This document shows, piece after piece, positions 4,369-5,629 of a stretch of DNA of 5,629 nucleotides. Numbering within the stretch: position 1 is the first letter of the stretch; every line of letters starts with the position of its first letter. A model generated the notes under the pieces. The model searched no databases and was not told the DNA's origin. It saw only the letters and a list, made by a program, of their open reading frames with translations. This stretch comes from an uncultured Gammaproteobacteria bacterium (GTDB taxonomy: Bacteria > Pseudomonadota > Gammaproteobacteria > Pseudomonadales > Pseudohongiellaceae): NCBI GenBank assembly GCA_903889815.1, contig CAISYX010000218.1, forward strand, positions 1 to 5,629. Direction: 5' to 3'. A program made the translations under genes and the position numbers.

Positions 4369-5629
4369 TTACGCACGGAATCTGGACGTGATGGGATATC
4401 GCCAGTCGCGACCGAAGGCACGATGGGTGACGCGTATGCCCACGGGGGCTTGGCGCCGCTTGTACTCGTTGATCTTTATCAGTCGCGTAACCCGCTCGAC
4501 ATCTGCAGGAGCGTACCCCTGGTCGATGATCTCCTGCACGCTGCGGTCTTCTTCCATGTACAGGGCCAGGATCCCATCGAGCACTTCGTACGGCGGCAGG
4601 CTGTCCTGATCCGTCTGGTCAGGCCGCAGTTCGGCTGACGGCGCGCGCGTGATGATTCGTTCCGGGATGACGCTGCCTCCGGGTTGTTGGTTACGCCACC
4701 GAGCCAGGCGGTACACCAGTGTCTTCGCCACGTCCTTGATCACCGCGAAACCACCGGCCATGTCACCGTAAAGGGTGCAGTACCCTGTAGCCATCTCGCT
4801 CTTGTTGCCCGTGGTCAGCACGATGGCGCCGGTCTTGTTGGACAGGGCCATCAGCAGGGTGCCGCGTATGCGCGCCTGGATGTTCTCCTCGGTGGCGTCC
4901 TCGGCCAAGCCCGCGAAGAACGGCGCAAGACCAGCCTTGAAGGCCTCGAATACGGGCGCGATGGGAATCTCGTCATGGCGTACACCCAGGCCATCGGCCA
5001 TCTCCCGGGCATCGATCCAGGAAATGTCCGCGGTGTAGGGCGAGGGCATCATCACCGTGCGGACACGCCCGGCCCCCAGAGCATCCACCGCTACAGCCAG
5101 CACGAGAGCTGAGTCGATGCCGCCCGACAGCCCGATGATGGCGCCGGGGAAGCCGTTCTTGTTCACGTAATCGCGCACACCCGTGACCAGGGCCGACCAG
5201 GCCTGCTGCTCCACGCTCGGAACCGCAGTGATGTGTCCCTCCACCCGACCTTCGGGCCACACGGTCAACACGCCGAGGCAGGCCTCGAACGACGGCAATC
5301 GCGCCCGGACCGTGCCTTGCGCATCGACCGCGAAGGAGGCGCCGTCAAACACCACCTCGTCCTGCCCGCCAGCCAGGTGGGCGTACAGCACGGGCACACC
5401 ACAGGCACGGGCGCGCTGCGACATTCGGTCCTCGCGCTCGTAGGCCTTGTCCAGATGAAAGGGCGAGGCATTGATGACACAAAGCACTTGTGCGCCCGCA
5501 GCACAGGAGACCTCGGCCGGTTCGTCGAACCAGGCGTCTTCACAGATGAGCACGCCCACGCGCACGCCCTGCACGTCAAAGACCAACGGGCCGGCGCCCG
5601 CCTCCCGCCCGGAGGTGAAGTAGCGCCGC
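4369..5629 (-). CDS. nadE: Glutamine-dependent NAD+ synthetase, C-terminal part, cut by right window edge
   Basis: Makes NAD+ from deamido-NAD+, ATP and glutamine-derived ammonia, the last step of NAD synthesis, in the cytosol. The frame is open to the right edge; 419 residues are visible, beginning RRYFTSGREAG. About 130-140 N-terminal residues are missing compared with the usual 540-560. Two domains are seen. The end of the nitrilase-like glutaminase domain holds the nucleophile Cys29 of the visible part in VGVLICEDAWF. The synthetase domain has the ATP-pyrophosphatase loop GLSGGIDSA (SGGIDS at 5127-5110), then TTGNKSEMATGYCTLYGD (about 272-289 of the visible part) and the C-terminal RRQAPVGIRV. 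The glutaminase Glu and Lys would lie outside the window. The TTG at 5586-5584 is an internal leucine codon, not a start. It is upstream of glnB in the same direction, 35 nt apart. Confidence 0.96.
   Translation of the reverse strand, partial: RRYFTSGREAGAGPLVFDVQGVRVGVLICEDAWFDEPAEVSCAAGAQVLCVINASPFHLDKAYEREDRMSQRARACGVPVLYAHLAGGQDEVVFDGASFAVDAQGTVRARLPSFEACLGVLTVWPEGRVEGHITAVPSVEQQAWSALVTGVRDYVNKNGFPGAIIGLSGGIDSALVLAVAVDALGAGRVRTVMMPSPYTADISWIDAREMADGLGVRHDEIPIAPVFEAFKAGLAPFFAGLAEDATEENIQARIRGTLLMALSNKTGAIVLTTGNKSEMATGYCTLYGDMAGGFAVIKDVAKTLVYRLARWRNQQPGGSVIPERIITRAPSAELRPDQTDQDSLPPYEVLDGILALYMEEDRSVQEIIDQGYAPADVERVTRLIKINEYKRRQAPVGIRVTHRAFGRDWRYPITSRFRA

Noticed and set aside
3479..4609. 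376-codon plus-strand open frame crossing the LOG, glnB and nadE genes
   Set aside because: It overlaps three firmly identified genes in other frames, two on the opposite strand, and its arginine/histidine-rich translation has no family features. High GC makes such long shadow frames common.
4684..5112. 142-codon plus-strand frame opposite nadE
   Set aside because: Antisense to the conserved NAD+ synthetase domain; the composition reflects the complement of nadE and no motif is visible.

Overview
This GC-rich, densely packed chromosomal window most resembles a member of the Burkholderiales (Betaproteobacteria), possibly Comamonadaceae or a relative. The reasons are the protein sequences and the gene order: an acetolactate synthase large subunit divergent from a sigma factor, then DUF3619, DUF3106 and RDD genes, and a nadE-glnB pair nearby. 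That is recognition from memory, not a database search. All coding regions look intact. I see no insertion sequence, tRNA, rRNA, CRISPR array, phage or plasmid gene.

Layout. (1) Positions 1 to about 400, minus strand: the 5' end of ilvI, cut by the left edge, first enzyme of branched-chain amino acid synthesis. (2) About 401-555: a divergent control region holding the ilvI leader, with a perfect Shine-Dalgarno, competing hairpins and a possible -10 box, and the poorly defined start region of the sigma gene. (3) 556-3959, plus strand: a tight run of six genes: ECF-type sigma factor, single-TM DUF3619 protein, secreted helical DUF3106 protein, RDD membrane protein, diacylglycerol kinase and a LOG-family phosphoribohydrolase. 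The first five are joined by 4-nt (in one case 1- or 4-nt) stop/start overlaps, and the sixth follows after 30 nt. (4) 3960-3994: a short convergent spacer with a GC-rich hairpin. (5) 3995 to the right edge, minus strand: glnB (PII) downstream of nadE (glutamine-dependent NAD+ synthetase), whose N-terminal part lies outside the window.

How the genes may work together. The ECF sigma, single-TM protein and periplasmic helical protein have the architecture of a cell-surface signalling set (sigma, membrane anti-sigma, periplasmic sensor), by analogy with CnrH/CnrY/CnrX. Two further membrane proteins are co-transcribed, one of them DgkA, which recycles diacylglycerol. I infer an envelope-homeostasis operon. 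It is the best candidate here for an undescribed system, but function is not shown by sequence alone. The nadE-glnB pair links NAD synthesis with nitrogen/carbon signalling, in keeping with known PII control of a NadE enzyme in Azospirillum.
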